From: JAYSFC01 sp041913505
GTDB lineage: Bacteria > Pseudomonadota > Gammaproteobacteria > Burkholderiales > Burkholderiaceae_C
Direction: 5' to 3'
NCBI GenBank assembly: GCA_041913505.1
Contig: JAYSFC010000038.1
Span: 1-29,484, forward strand
Length of the DNA stretch: 29,484 nucleotides
Shown in pieces: positions 9,274 through 17,507 of the stretch (the stretch's first letter is position 1; the number at the start of each line of letters is the position of its first letter). The notes under the pieces are model-generated. The model was not told the origin of the DNA. It saw only the letters and a program-made list of their open reading frames with translations, and did not search any database. A program made the translations under genes and the position numbers.

Positions 9274-10824
9274 ATGAAGAAAACCGTCACCATCCGCCGT
9301 ACCGCGCAGGGCCTGCTGGCCCTGGCCGCCTTCGCTGCCTGCGGCACCGTGCTCGCTGGCGGCAACGCCGTGCTGGCCATCGGCTACCAGCCCGAAACGC
9401 TGGATCCGTACAACACCAACACGACCATCACGACGGCCGTGACCAAGACCTTCTACGAAGGCCTGTTCCAGTTCGACAAGGACCTGAAGGTCAAGAACGT
9501 GCTGGCCGAGAGCTACGAGGTCTCCAAGGACGGCCTGGTCTACACCTTCAAGCTGCGCCAGGGCGTGAAGTTCCATGACGGCACCGACTTCAACGCCGCC
9601 GCGGCCAAGGCCAACCTCGACCGCGTGATGAACCCCGAGAACCGCCTGCTGCGCGCCACGCAGTTCAACCGCATCGCCAAGGTCGAGGCGGTGAACCCGC
9701 AAACGCTGCGCATCACGCTCAAGGAGCCCTTCGGCCCCTTCATCAATTCGCTGGCGCACGCCTCGGCCGCGATGATCTCGCCCGCCGCACTGCACAAGTG
9801 GGGCAACAAAGACATCGCCTTCCACCCCGTGGGCACGGGCCCGTTCGAGTTCGTCGAGTGGAAGCAGACCGAGGCCATCGTCGGCAAGAAGTTTGCGGGC
9901 TACTGGAAGAAGGGCTATCCCAAGGTCGACCAGGTGAGCTGGAAGCCCGTGCTCGAGAACAACACCCGCGCGGCCATGCTGCAGACGGGCGAGACCGACT
10001 TTGCCTTCCCGCTGCCCTACGAGCAGGCGGCCAACCTGAAGAAGGTGGACAAGGTCGAGGTGGTGAGCACGCCGTCGATCATCGTCCGGTTCTTGAGCAT
10101 GAATGTGCTGCAAAAGCCTTATGACAACCCCAAGGTGCGCGAGGCCATCGCCTACGCCATCAACAAGGAGGCGCTGGCCAAGGTGGCGTTCGGCGGCTAC
10201 GCCTTCCCGGCGCAGGGCTTCGTTCCGCAGGGCATCCAGTACGCGGTGAAGATGGACCCCATCCCCTACAACGTGCAGAAGGCACGCGAGCTGCTGAAGG
10301 AGGCGGGCTACCCCAACGGCTTCGAATCCACGCTGTGGAGCGCCTACAACAACACGACCAGCCAGAAGGTGATCCAGTTCGTGCAGCAGCAGCTGCAGCA
10401 AGTGGGCATCAAGCTGCAGGTGCAAGCGCTCGAAGTGGGACAGCGCACCGAGTGGGTCGATGCCTGGCCCGACGCCAAGACCGCCAAGGTGCGCCTCTAC
10501 TACACCGGCTGGTCCTCGTCCACGGGTGAGGCCGACTGGGCGCTGCGCCCGCTGTTCTCGACCGAGGCGTGGGCCCCCAAGCTCAACAACATGTCCTTCT
10601 ACAGCAATGAAGTCGTGGACGGCGCCATCGCCAAGGCCCTGGTCACCACCGACAGCTCTGAGCGCGCCAGCCTGTACAAGGCCGCGCAGGAGCAGCTGAT
10701 GAAGGACCTGCCGCGCATCCCGCTGGTGACCGAGGAAAACCTCTACGCCCACTCCAAGCGCCTGTCCGGCGTGTATGTGATGCCCGACGGCAACATCAAC
10801 AGCGACGAGATCTCGCTGAAGTAA
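9274..10824 (+). CDS. gsiB: Gsi-type ABC importer, periplasmic substrate-binding protein
   Basis: A periplasmic receptor of SBP family 5, 516 residues, matching GsiB in size. The signal peptide is MKKTVTIRRTAQG, a hydrophobic core, and cleavage after VLA near residue 28. Motifs are GYQPETLDPYNTN, GVKFHDGTDFNAAAAKANLDR (with GVKFHDG at about 92-98), VGTGPFEFVEW and EAGYPNGFESTLW. CGGAGTTCATCC before the ATG supplies a Shine-Dalgarno (GGAG, 8 bases upstream). It is a distant paralogue of the orphan binding protein at 3646. A strong stem-loop at 10832-10864 follows, before the permease genes. Confidence 0.93.
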   Translation: MKKTVTIRRTAQGLLALAAFAACGTVLAGGNAVLAIGYQPETLDPYNTNTTITTAVTKTFYEGLFQFDKDLKVKNVLAESYEVSKDGLVYTFKLRQGVKFHDGTDFNAAAAKANLDRVMNPENRLLRATQFNRIAKVEAVNPQTLRITLKEPFGPFINSLAHASAAMISPAALHKWGNKDIAFHPVGTGPFEFVEWKQTEAIVGKKFAGYWKKGYPKVDQVSWKPVLENNTRAAMLQTGETDFAFPLPYEQAANLKKVDKVEVVSTPSIIVRFLSMNVLQKPYDNPKVREAIAYAINKEALAKVAFGGYAFPAQGFVPQGIQYAVKMDPIPYNVQKARELLKEAGYPNGFESTLWSAYNNTTSQKVIQFVQQQLQQVGIKLQVQALEVGQRTEWVDAWPDAKTAKVRLYYTGWSSSTGEADWALRPLFSTEAWAPKLNNMSFYSNEVVDGAIAKALVTTDSSERASLYKAAQEQLMKDLPRIPLVTEENLYAHSKRLSGVYVMPDGNINSDEISLK

Positions 10825-10831
10825 GCCTGTT

Positions 10832-10864
10832 CGGCCCCGTGCGCTGCCCTAGTGCGCGGGGCCG
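10832..10864 (+). other. Intra-operon stem-loop between gsiB and gsiC
   Basis: CGGCCCC (10832-10838) pairs with GGGGCCG (10858-10864), and GCGC (10841-10844) with GCGC (10854-10857), leaving a two-base bulge. No T tract follows. Such hairpins often protect the upstream binding-protein message or dampen permease expression. Confidence 0.55.
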
Positions 10865-10909
10865 ATCCCGTTTCCCTTCCCCTGCCCTGCCGCGCGCGGC
10901 ATTGCACCC

Positions 10910-11830
10910 ATGCTCAATTACTTCCTCAAACGGCTGGCGGGCCTGCTGCCCACGCTGCTGATCGTGGCCATCCTGGTCTTCCTGTTCGTCCACATGCTGC
11001 CCGGCGACCCTGCGCGCCTGGCGGCGGGCCAGGACGCCGACGAGGCCACGGTGGCGCTGGTGCGCCAGGAGCTGGGGCTGGATAAGCCGCTGCCCGAGCA
11101 GTTCGTGCATTTCTTCACACGCATGGCGCAGGGCGATTTCGGCACGTCGATACGCACGCGCCGCCCGGTGGCGGTAGAGATCGGCGAGCGCTTCATGCCC
11201 ACGCTGCTGCTCACGGTGTCCAGCATGGCCTGGTCGGTGGTGTTTGGCATGGGCATCGGCATCCTCTCGGCGGTGTACCGCAACCGCTGGCCCGACCGGC
11301 TTGGCATGACGCTGGCGGTCTCGGGCATCTCGTTCCCGGCATTCGCGCTGGGCATGATGCTGATGCAGGTGTTCTCGGTACAGCTGGGCTGGCTGCCCAC
11401 GGTGGGCGCCGATTCGTGGCGCCACTACATCCTGCCCTCGCTCACGCTGGGCGCGGCCGTGGCGGCCGTGATGGCGCGCTTCACGCGCGCCTCCTTTGTC
11501 GAGGTGGTGCAGGAGGACTTCGTGCGCACCGCGCGCGCCAAGGGCCTGAACGAGCGTGTCGTCGTGCTCAAGCACTGCCTGCGCAACGCGCTGATCCCGG
11601 TGGTCACCATGATGGGCCTGCAGTTCGGCTTCCTGCTGGGCGGCTCCATCGTCGTCGAGGCGGTGTTCAACTGGCCCGGCCTGGGGCGCCTGCTGGTGGA
11701 TGCCGTGACCATGCGCGACTACCCCGTGATCCAGACCCTGGTGCTGCTGTTCTCGCTGGAGTTCATCCTCATCAACCTGGTGGTGGACATGGCCTACGGC
11801 TTCATCAACCCCACCATCCGCTACAAGTGA
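10910..11830 (+). CDS. gsiC: Gsi/Dpp-type ABC importer permease 1
   Basis: A 306-residue inner-membrane permease of the DppB/OppB/GsiC type. It opens with MLNYFLKRLAGLLPTLLIV, whose first TM helix is followed by HMLPGDPARLAAG and the conserved LGLDKPLPEQF segment. It has about six TM helices. The EAA-type coupling loop is RTARAKGLNERVVVLKH plus LRNALIPV, and FNWPGLGRLLVDAV near the C-terminus is typical of the subfamily. It sits 85 bases after gsiB and 7 bases before gsiD. Confidence 0.94.
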   Translation: MLNYFLKRLAGLLPTLLIVAILVFLFVHMLPGDPARLAAGQDADEATVALVRQELGLDKPLPEQFVHFFTRMAQGDFGTSIRTRRPVAVEIGERFMPTLLLTVSSMAWSVVFGMGIGILSAVYRNRWPDRLGMTLAVSGISFPAFALGMMLMQVFSVQLGWLPTVGADSWRHYILPSLTLGAAVAAVMARFTRASFVEVVQEDFVRTARAKGLNERVVVLKHCLRNALIPVVTMMGLQFGFLLGGSIVVEAVFNWPGLGRLLVDAVTMRDYPVIQTLVLLFSLEFILINLVVDMAYGFINPTIRYK

Positions 11831-11837
11831 GCCGCCC

Positions 11838-12746
11838 ATGACCACGCCCACGATTTCTCCCATGCCCGCGGCGGCCAGCGGCGCGTCCCAGGCCGTGCGC
11901 ACGCCCTGGCGCGAGTTCTGGCGCAAGTTCAAGAAGCAGCACGTGGCCGTCGTGGCCCTGGTGTTCGTGTTGCTGCTCGTGGCCGTCGCCGTGCTCGCGC
12001 CCTGGCTGTCACCGTTCGACGCCGAGAACTTCTTCGACTACGACCGCCTCAACGAAGGGCCGTCGGCCATGCACTGGTTCGGCGTCGATCCGCTGGGGCG
12101 CGACATCTTTAGCCGCATCCTGATGGGCGCGCGCATCTCGCTCGCGGCGGGCTTTCTGTCGGTGGCCATCGGCTGCGCCATCGGCACCACGCTGGGGCTG
12201 CTCGCGGGCTACTACGAGGGCTGGTGGGACCGCATCGTGATGCGCATCTCCGATGTGCTGTTCGCCTTCCCCGGCATCCTGCTGGCGCTGGGCGTGGTGG
12301 CCATCCTGGGCAGCAGCATGACCAACGTGGTCGTGGCCGTGGCGGTGTTCAGCGTGCCGGCGTTCGCGCGCCTGGTGCGCGGCAACACGCTGGTGCTCAA
12401 GCACATGACCTACATCGAGTCGGCACAGAGCATTGGCGCGAGCGACTTCACCATCATCGTGCGCCACATCCTGCCGGGCACCATCTCGTCCATCGTCGTG
12501 TACTTCACGATGCGCGTGGGCACCTCCATCATCACGGCCGCCAGCCTGTCCTTCCTGGGCATGGGCGCGCAGCCGCCCACGCCGGAATGGGGCGCCATGC
12601 TCAACGAGGCGCGCGCCGACATGGTCAACGCGCCACATGTGGCGCTGTTCCCCAGCCTGGCGATCTTCTTCACCGTGCTGGCCTTCAACCTGCTGGGCGA
12701 CGGCCTGCGCGACGCGCTCGATCCCAAGATCGACCGCCAGACATGA
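11838..12746 (+). CDS. gsiD: Gsi/Dpp-type ABC importer permease 2
   Basis: A 302-residue partner permease of the DppC/OppC/GsiD type. It has the N-terminal cytoplasmic segment REFWRKFKKQHVA before TM1, then HWFGVDPLGRDIFSRIL, a subfamily hallmark. The EAA loop is SAQSIGASDFTIIVRHILPG, and it ends LGDGLRDALDPKID, also typical. With GsiC it forms the channel energised by the fused ATPase. Its stop overlaps the P1 peptidase start (ATGA at 12743-12746). Confidence 0.95.
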   Translation: MTTPTISPMPAAASGASQAVRTPWREFWRKFKKQHVAVVALVFVLLLVAVAVLAPWLSPFDAENFFDYDRLNEGPSAMHWFGVDPLGRDIFSRILMGARISLAAGFLSVAIGCAIGTTLGLLAGYYEGWWDRIVMRISDVLFAFPGILLALGVVAILGSSMTNVVVAVAVFSVPAFARLVRGNTLVLKHMTYIESAQSIGASDFTIIVRHILPGTISSIVVYFTMRVGTSIITAASLSFLGMGAQPPTPEWGAMLNEARADMVNAPHVALFPSLAIFFTVLAFNLLGDGLRDALDPKIDRQT

Positions 12747-13792
12747 TGGACCGGTCCCCCCGTATTGGCCGCCTGGATGCCGGCGCGCGCGACGCCATCA
12801 CCGACGTGGCGGGCGTCACCGTCGGCCATTGCACCTTGGACGATGGTGCCGTGCAGACCGGTGTCACCGTCATTCGCCCGCATGCGCGTGATCCATTTCG
12901 CCACAAACTGCCCGCCGCCGCTGCCGTCATCAACGGCTTTGGCAAGAGCGTGGGGCTGCTGCAGCTGGCCGAGCTGGGGCAGCTGGAGACGCCGATCGCG
13001 CTGACCAACACCTTCAGCGTCGGCGCGCTGGCCCAGGCCCAAATCCTGCAATGCCTGCGCGCCAATCCCGAGGTCGGCCGCAGCCTGCCCACGGTGAACC
13101 CGCTGGTGCTGGAGTGCAACGACGGCTACCTCAACGACATCCAGCGCATGGCCGTCACGGCGGCGCACTATGAGCAGGCCTGCGCCAGCGCGGACGTGGC
13201 GGTGGCGCAGGGCGCCGTCGGTGCGGGGCGCGGCATGTCCAGCTTCCAGCTCAAGGGCGGCATAGGCACGGCCTCGCGCCGAGCGGCGCTGGCGGACGGC
13301 GCGCAGTACACCGTGGGCGCGCTGGTGCTGGCCAACTATGGCGTGCAGTCCAACCTGGTCTGGGGCGGCGCGGCCATCGGCGCGCAACTTGCGGCGCTGG
13401 CCGCCAGCGCCGCGCAGCCCGAGGCCGAGAAAGGCTCCATCATCATGGTGCTGGCCACCGACGCGCCGCTGGACGCGCGCCAGCTGCAGCGCCTGGCCGG
13501 GCGTGCCGCTGCCGGTTTGGCGCGCACCGGCTCGGTCTACGGCCACGGCAGTGGCGACATTGCGCTGGCGTTCTCCACGGCCTACACCTTGCCGCACCTG
13601 CCCCAGTTGCCTGAGGCGCCGATGCCTGCCGTGGCCCTGGTGCACGAGGCGCTGCTGGACCCCTTGTTCCAGGCCGCTGCCGACAGCGTGGAGCAGGCCA
13701 TCGTGCATGCGCTGTGGCATGCCGAGCCCGTCACCGGCCGCGACGGCCACCAGCGCGCCGCGCTGCGCGACCTGCTGAGAAAGCTGCCATGA
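12743..13792 (+). CDS. P1 family peptidase (DmpA/BapA-like aminopeptidase)
   Basis: A 349-residue self-cleaving serine aminopeptidase of the DmpA family, whose members release N-terminal L-, D- or beta-amino acids from short peptides. Family features are the N-terminal GRLDAGARDAITDVAGVTVGH, LTNTFSVGALAQA, NPLVLECNDGYLND and GGIGTASR. The beta-chain start is GSIIMVLATDAPL, where cleavage between Gly231 and Ser232 would free Ser232 as nucleophile. No signal peptide is seen, which implies cytoplasmic action on imported peptides. The start at 12743 overlaps the gsiD stop; a second ATG follows at once. Its stop overlaps the next gene (ATGA, 13789-13792). Substrate preference (beta-, D- or L-residue) cannot be set from the sequence. 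Confidence 0.9.
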   Translation: MMDRSPRIGRLDAGARDAITDVAGVTVGHCTLDDGAVQTGVTVIRPHARDPFRHKLPAAAAVINGFGKSVGLLQLAELGQLETPIALTNTFSVGALAQAQILQCLRANPEVGRSLPTVNPLVLECNDGYLNDIQRMAVTAAHYEQACASADVAVAQGAVGAGRGMSSFQLKGGIGTASRRAALADGAQYTVGALVLANYGVQSNLVWGGAAIGAQLAALAASAAQPEAEKGSIIMVLATDAPLDARQLQRLAGRAAAGLARTGSVYGHGSGDIALAFSTAYTLPHLPQLPEAPMPAVALVHEALLDPLFQAAADSVEQAIVHALWHAEPVTGRDGHQRAALRDLLRKLP

Positions 13793-14607
13793 AGATCCTG
13801 ATCTCCGTCGATATCGAGGGCGTCGCCGGCGTCTACCACCCCGAGCAGACGCGCGCTGGCAACCCCGAGTACGAGCGCGCACGCCGCCTGATGGCGGCCG
13901 AAGCCAACGCCGCCATCGCCGGCGCGTTCGACGGCGGCGCCGGTACGGTCTATGTCAACGATTCGCACGGCGGCTTTCGCAACTTGCCGCCCGACCTGCT
14001 CGATGCGCGCGCCGAAGCCATCCAGGGAAAGCCGCGCTACCTCAGCATGGCCAGCGGCGTGGAGCTGGGCGTGGCCGGCATGGTCTGCATCGGCTACCAC
14101 GGGCGCGCCCAGGGGCGCGGCATCCTGGCGCACACCATCAACAGCTTCGCGTTCGCACGCATCGCCTTCAACGGCCAGGAACTGGGCGAGCTCGGCATCT
14201 ACGGCCTGCTTGCCGGCGCCTACGGCGTGCCGGTGATTGCCGCTTCGGGCGACGACGTGTTCATCGCCGAACACCAAGCGCTGCTGCCCGCCACGCGCTT
14301 CATCCAGGTCAAGCAGGCCCAGGGGGCGAACAGCGGCGTGAGCCTGTCGCCCGAACGCGCCTGCGCCGTGATCCGCGAGGGCGTCGCCCAGGCCGTGGCG
14401 CAGGCGGCGGGCGTGGTGCCGCTGGCCATGGCCGGCCCCATCACCGTCGATCTGCAGACGCAAACCGTCGCCCTGGCCGACCTGTTCTGCCAATGGCCCA
14501 CGCTGGAGCGTGTGGCGGGCGACGCGCTGCGCTTCACGGCGCCGGACACGGAAAGCGCGGTGCGCATGATCAACTGCCTCTCGGCCATGTCGGCCATGCT
14601 GCGATGA
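13789..14607 (+). CDS. M55 family D-aminopeptidase (DppA-like)
   Basis: A 272-residue zinc aminopeptidase related to Bacillus subtilis DppA, which removes N-terminal D-amino acids such as D-Ala. The metal and catalytic residues line up with DppA numbering: Asp8 and Glu10 (ISVDIEG), His60 (VNDSHGG), His104 (GYHGRA), His115 (ILAHTIN, the proposed catalytic His) and Glu134 (ELGELGIY). The length matches the family. It overlaps the genes on either side by 4 bases (13789-13792 and 14604-14607), so translation is probably coupled. It supports a role in degrading D-residue peptides, for example from peptidoglycan or aged protein. Confidence 0.93.
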   Translation: MKILISVDIEGVAGVYHPEQTRAGNPEYERARRLMAAEANAAIAGAFDGGAGTVYVNDSHGGFRNLPPDLLDARAEAIQGKPRYLSMASGVELGVAGMVCIGYHGRAQGRGILAHTINSFAFARIAFNGQELGELGIYGLLAGAYGVPVIAASGDDVFIAEHQALLPATRFIQVKQAQGANSGVSLSPERACAVIREGVAQAVAQAAGVVPLAMAGPITVDLQTQTVALADLFCQWPTLERVAGDALRFTAPDTESAVRMINCLSAMSAMLR

Positions 14608-15344
14608 ACCCACTTCCCAAGACGCATACCGTCGGCATCCTCGCCGGCATGGGCCCGGCCGCGGGCGTGGACTTCGCGCGGTTGTTCGTTGCCGCCTGCG
14701 AGGATTGGCTGCGCAGCCACGGCCAGGCCGTCTGCGACCAGGCCTATCCCGCGCACTGGATGGCCCAGCTGCCCATTGCCGACCGCACACGCGCGCTCGC
14801 CGACGGTGCGGCGCCCCAGCCGCTCGAGGCCATGGCGCAAGGCCTGGTGCAACTGGCTGGCCTGGGCGCCCGCGCCGCGGCCATGCCCTGCAACACCGCG
14901 CACGCCTGGCACGCGGCCCTGCAGGAGCGCGTGCCCCAGCTGCAACTGCTGCACATGCCCCGGGAAACGGCGGCCGAGCTGCGCCGCCGGGGCATCGAGC
15001 GCGTGGCGCTGCTGGCCACGCAGGGCACCTACCGCATGGGCCTGTACGAGCAGGCCCTGGGTGCGCAGGGCATTGCCTGCGTGGTGCCGGACGGGCAGGC
15101 CCGACAATGGCTCATGGAGGGCATTTACGACGGGGTCAAGGCCGGCAACCTGCCGCTGGCGCAGCAGCGCTTTGCCGCTGTGGGCGCACAGCTGCGCGCC
15201 GGGCAGGGCGACCTGCCGCTGGTCATGGCCTGCACCGAGATCCCGCTGGCGCTGCCGCAGGCGCCGCAGGCCCAGGGCTGGGCGCTGATCGACCCCACCG
15301 CCATCCTGGCGCAAGCCCTGGCGCGTACGGCCTATGGCGGCTGA
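14604..15344 (+). CDS. Aspartate/glutamate racemase family protein
   Basis: A 246-residue cofactor-independent racemase of the Asp/Glu family. It starts with the family motif TVGILAGMGPAAGVDF (about 9-24). Both catalytic cysteines are present, Cys96 in MPCNTAH and Cys210 in MACTEIPL, so it should be active in either direction. The MPCNTAHAW form is closer to aspartate racemases (RacD/YgeA group) than to MurI, but specificity is inferred. It is the last gene of the operon and overlaps the M55 peptidase by ATGA. It would convert D-Asp or D-Glu released by the peptidases to the L form. Confidence 0.9.
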   Translation: MNPLPKTHTVGILAGMGPAAGVDFARLFVAACEDWLRSHGQAVCDQAYPAHWMAQLPIADRTRALADGAAPQPLEAMAQGLVQLAGLGARAAAMPCNTAHAWHAALQERVPQLQLLHMPRETAAELRRRGIERVALLATQGTYRMGLYEQALGAQGIACVVPDGQARQWLMEGIYDGVKAGNLPLAQQRFAAVGAQLRAGQGDLPLVMACTEIPLALPQAPQAQGWALIDPTAILAQALARTAYGG

Positions 15345-15371
15345 ATTCGCACGGCCTGGCCGCCGGGGGGC

Positions 15372-15397
15372 GCAAGCGTCAATAATCCGGCGCTTGC
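15372..15397 (+). promoter_or_regulatory. Candidate mnmE -10 box inside an inverted repeat
   Basis: GCAAGCG (15372-15378) and CGCTTGC (15391-15397) form a perfect 7-bp inverted repeat flanking AATAAT (15381-15386), a plausible -10. No good -35 is visible. It could be an operator or a weak terminator of the preceding operon. Confidence 0.35.
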
Positions 15398-15419
15398 TGC
15401 CTCACTGAAAGCCCCGCCC

Positions 15420-16829
15420 ATGCTCGCTCGCCACCAGGACCCCATCGTCGCCATCGCCACCGCGCCGGGGCGTGGGGCCGTGGGCATCGTGCGCGTGTCG
15501 GGCAAGGGCCTGGCGCCCTTCGTGCAGGGGCTGCTGGGCCGCGCGTTGCGCCCGCGCGAGGCGCATTACCTGCCGTTCCCCGATGCGGCAGGCCAGGCCA
15601 TCGACCGGGGTCTGGCGCTGTTCTTTCCCGCGCCGCACAGCTATACGGGCGAGGACGTGCTGGAGCTGCAGGCCCATGGCGGCCCCGTGGTGCTGCAGCT
15701 GCTGCTCGCGCGCTGCCTGGAGGCCGCGCAAGGGCCGCTGCCGCGCCTGCGGCTGGCCGAGCCCGGAGAATTCACCGAGCGCGCCTTCCTGAACGACAAG
15801 ATCGACCTTGCGCAGGCCGAGGCCATCGCCGACCTCATCGACGCGAGCACCGAGGCCGCCGCGCGCAGCGCGGGCCGATCGCTCTCGGGTGCGTTCTCGC
15901 AGGAGATCCACGGCCTGCGCGACGCGCTCGTGCACCTGCGCATGCTGGTCGAAGCCACGCTTGACTTTCCCGAGGAAGAAATTGACTTTCTGCGCAAGGC
16001 GGATGCGCACGGACAGCTATCGAATCTGCAGCAATCGCTGGCGCGCGTGATGCAGCGCGCGCAACAGGGCGCGCTGCTGCGCGAGGGCATCAAGGTCGTG
16101 ATTGCGGGCCAGCCCAATGCGGGCAAGAGCTCGCTGCTCAATGCGCTCGCGGGGGCGGAGCTGGCCATCGTCACCCCCATTGCGGGCACCACGCGCGACA
16201 AGGTGCAGCAGACCATCCAGATCGAGGGCGTGCCGCTGCACGTCATCGATACGGCGGGCCTGCGCGAGAGCGATGACGAGGTCGAGAAGATCGGCATCGC
16301 GCGCGCATGGGACGAGATCGCGGGCGCCGACGCCGTGCTGTTTCTGCACGACCTTACCCGCCAAAATGCTCCTGAATATGTAGCTGCAGACGCCCATATC
16401 GCAAGCACCCTGGGCCAAAAGCTGCCCGAAGGCGTGCCCGTGATCGACGTGTGGAACAAGATCGACCGCGCGCCGGATGGCGGGCACGCGCCCGAGGCGC
16501 CCCAGGCGGGCGCGCACGGCGCCGTGTGGCTGTCGGCGCGCACCGGCGAAGGGCTCGATGCGCTGCGGCGCGCGCTGCTCGCCGTGGCGGGCTGGCAGTC
16601 GGCGCCCGAGGGCGTCTACATCGCGCGCGCGCGCCATGTGCAGGCGCTGCAGGCCGTGGATGCCCACCTCATGGAGGCAGCCGCCCAACTCGCGAGCGCG
16701 GGCCCCGCGCTCGACCTGCTGGCCGAGGAGCTGCGCCTGGCGCAAAACGCGCTCAATGCGATCACGGGCGAATTCAGCTCCGACGACCTGCTGGGCGTGA
16801 TTTTCTCGAGCTTCTGCATCGGCAAGTGA
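15420..16829 (+). CDS. mnmE: tRNA uridine-5-carboxymethylaminomethyl modification GTPase MnmE (TrmE)
   Basis: With MnmG, MnmE modifies wobble U34 of several tRNAs. The 469-residue protein has the folate-binding N-domain (DPIVAIATAPGRGAVGIVRVSG), a helical domain and an embedded G domain: G1 GQPNAGKS (230-237), G2 GTTRD (256-260), G3 DTAG (277-280) and G4 NKID (346-349). It ends with the invariant CIGK. The segment between G3 and G4 (about residues 314-332) is encoded by an unusually AT-rich patch (16351-16423) and is a few residues longer than in E. coli. mnmE often follows yidC directly; here about 11.9 kb separates them. Confidence 0.97.
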   Translation: MLARHQDPIVAIATAPGRGAVGIVRVSGKGLAPFVQGLLGRALRPREAHYLPFPDAAGQAIDRGLALFFPAPHSYTGEDVLELQAHGGPVVLQLLLARCLEAAQGPLPRLRLAEPGEFTERAFLNDKIDLAQAEAIADLIDASTEAAARSAGRSLSGAFSQEIHGLRDALVHLRMLVEATLDFPEEEIDFLRKADAHGQLSNLQQSLARVMQRAQQGALLREGIKVVIAGQPNAGKSSLLNALAGAELAIVTPIAGTTRDKVQQTIQIEGVPLHVIDTAGLRESDDEVEKIGIARAWDEIAGADAVLFLHDLTRQNAPEYVAADAHIASTLGQKLPEGVPVIDVWNKIDRAPDGGHAPEAPQAGAHGAVWLSARTGEGLDALRRALLAVAGWQSAPEGVYIARARHVQALQAVDAHLMEAAAQLASAGPALDLLAEELRLAQNALNAITGEFSSDDLLGVIFSSFCIGK

Positions 16830-16914
16830 AGCCCCGGGGCAGGGCCCGGTTTAGTGTAAAAAGTGGTAAGGGGTGCTTGTGTGTCCGGGGCAACGCAGTT
16901 AGCTTTGGCCCACC

Positions 16915-17412
16915 ATGAATGCCGTACTCCCCGCAACTGCCCTCAAATACGACCTGCGTGCCCTGATCGACGCCATTGCCCAGGCCAATGCCGAGGACAG
17001 CCTGAGCGGCGGCATGCTCACGGCGGCGCAATGGGACGTGCTGGCGCCCTATCTGCAGCCCTGCGTGCTGCCCGCGAGCCAGGTGCTGTTCGGCCAGGGC
17101 ACGAACGACCGAACCCTGTACTTCGTGGAAAGCGGCAGCCTCAGCGTGCACTATGAGGACGACAAGGCGCGGCTGCGCCTCGCGCTGGTGGTGGCCGGCT
17201 CGGTGGTGGGCGAGGGGGCGTTCTTCTCCCACCGCCCGCGCAGCGCGACCGTGCAGGCGGCCTCGCCCAGCAAGCTCTGGGCGCTGTCGGCCTTGCGCTT
17301 CACCGAGCTGTCCAACCGGCAGCCGGCTGTGGCGCTGGGGGTGTCGATGGCGGCGGGGGCCGTGCTCGCCAAGCGCCTGGGAAACCGCCGCCGGCGCGTC
17401 GCGGCGACCTGA
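16915..17412 (+). CDS. Cyclic nucleotide-binding-fold protein without DNA-binding domain
   Basis: A 165-residue cytoplasmic protein made of a Crp-like cNMP-binding beta-roll (about residues 35-140). It shows LPASQVLFGQGTNDRTLYFVESGSLSVHYED, GSVVGEGAFFSHRPRSATVQAASPSKLWAL, and a helical tail ending RRRRVAAT. The phosphate-binding cassette GEGAFFSHRPRSATV resembles canonical GE-L/F-S-RSATV forms, so ligand binding is possible but not certain. No helix-turn-helix follows, so it is not a Crp-type regulator. It lies 85 bases after mnmE. Its specific role is unknown. Confidence 0.85.
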   Translation: MNAVLPATALKYDLRALIDAIAQANAEDSLSGGMLTAAQWDVLAPYLQPCVLPASQVLFGQGTNDRTLYFVESGSLSVHYEDDKARLRLALVVAGSVVGEGAFFSHRPRSATVQAASPSKLWALSALRFTELSNRQPAVALGVSMAAGAVLAKRLGNRRRRVAAT

Positions 17413-17507
17413 CGGCCGCCCGTTGTCGGGCTGCCACTACCGCATGGCAGCTCTGGGGTGCGCGGTACACTCTCACGAACTTTTCGCGTATCCGACGAAG
17501 GCACGGC

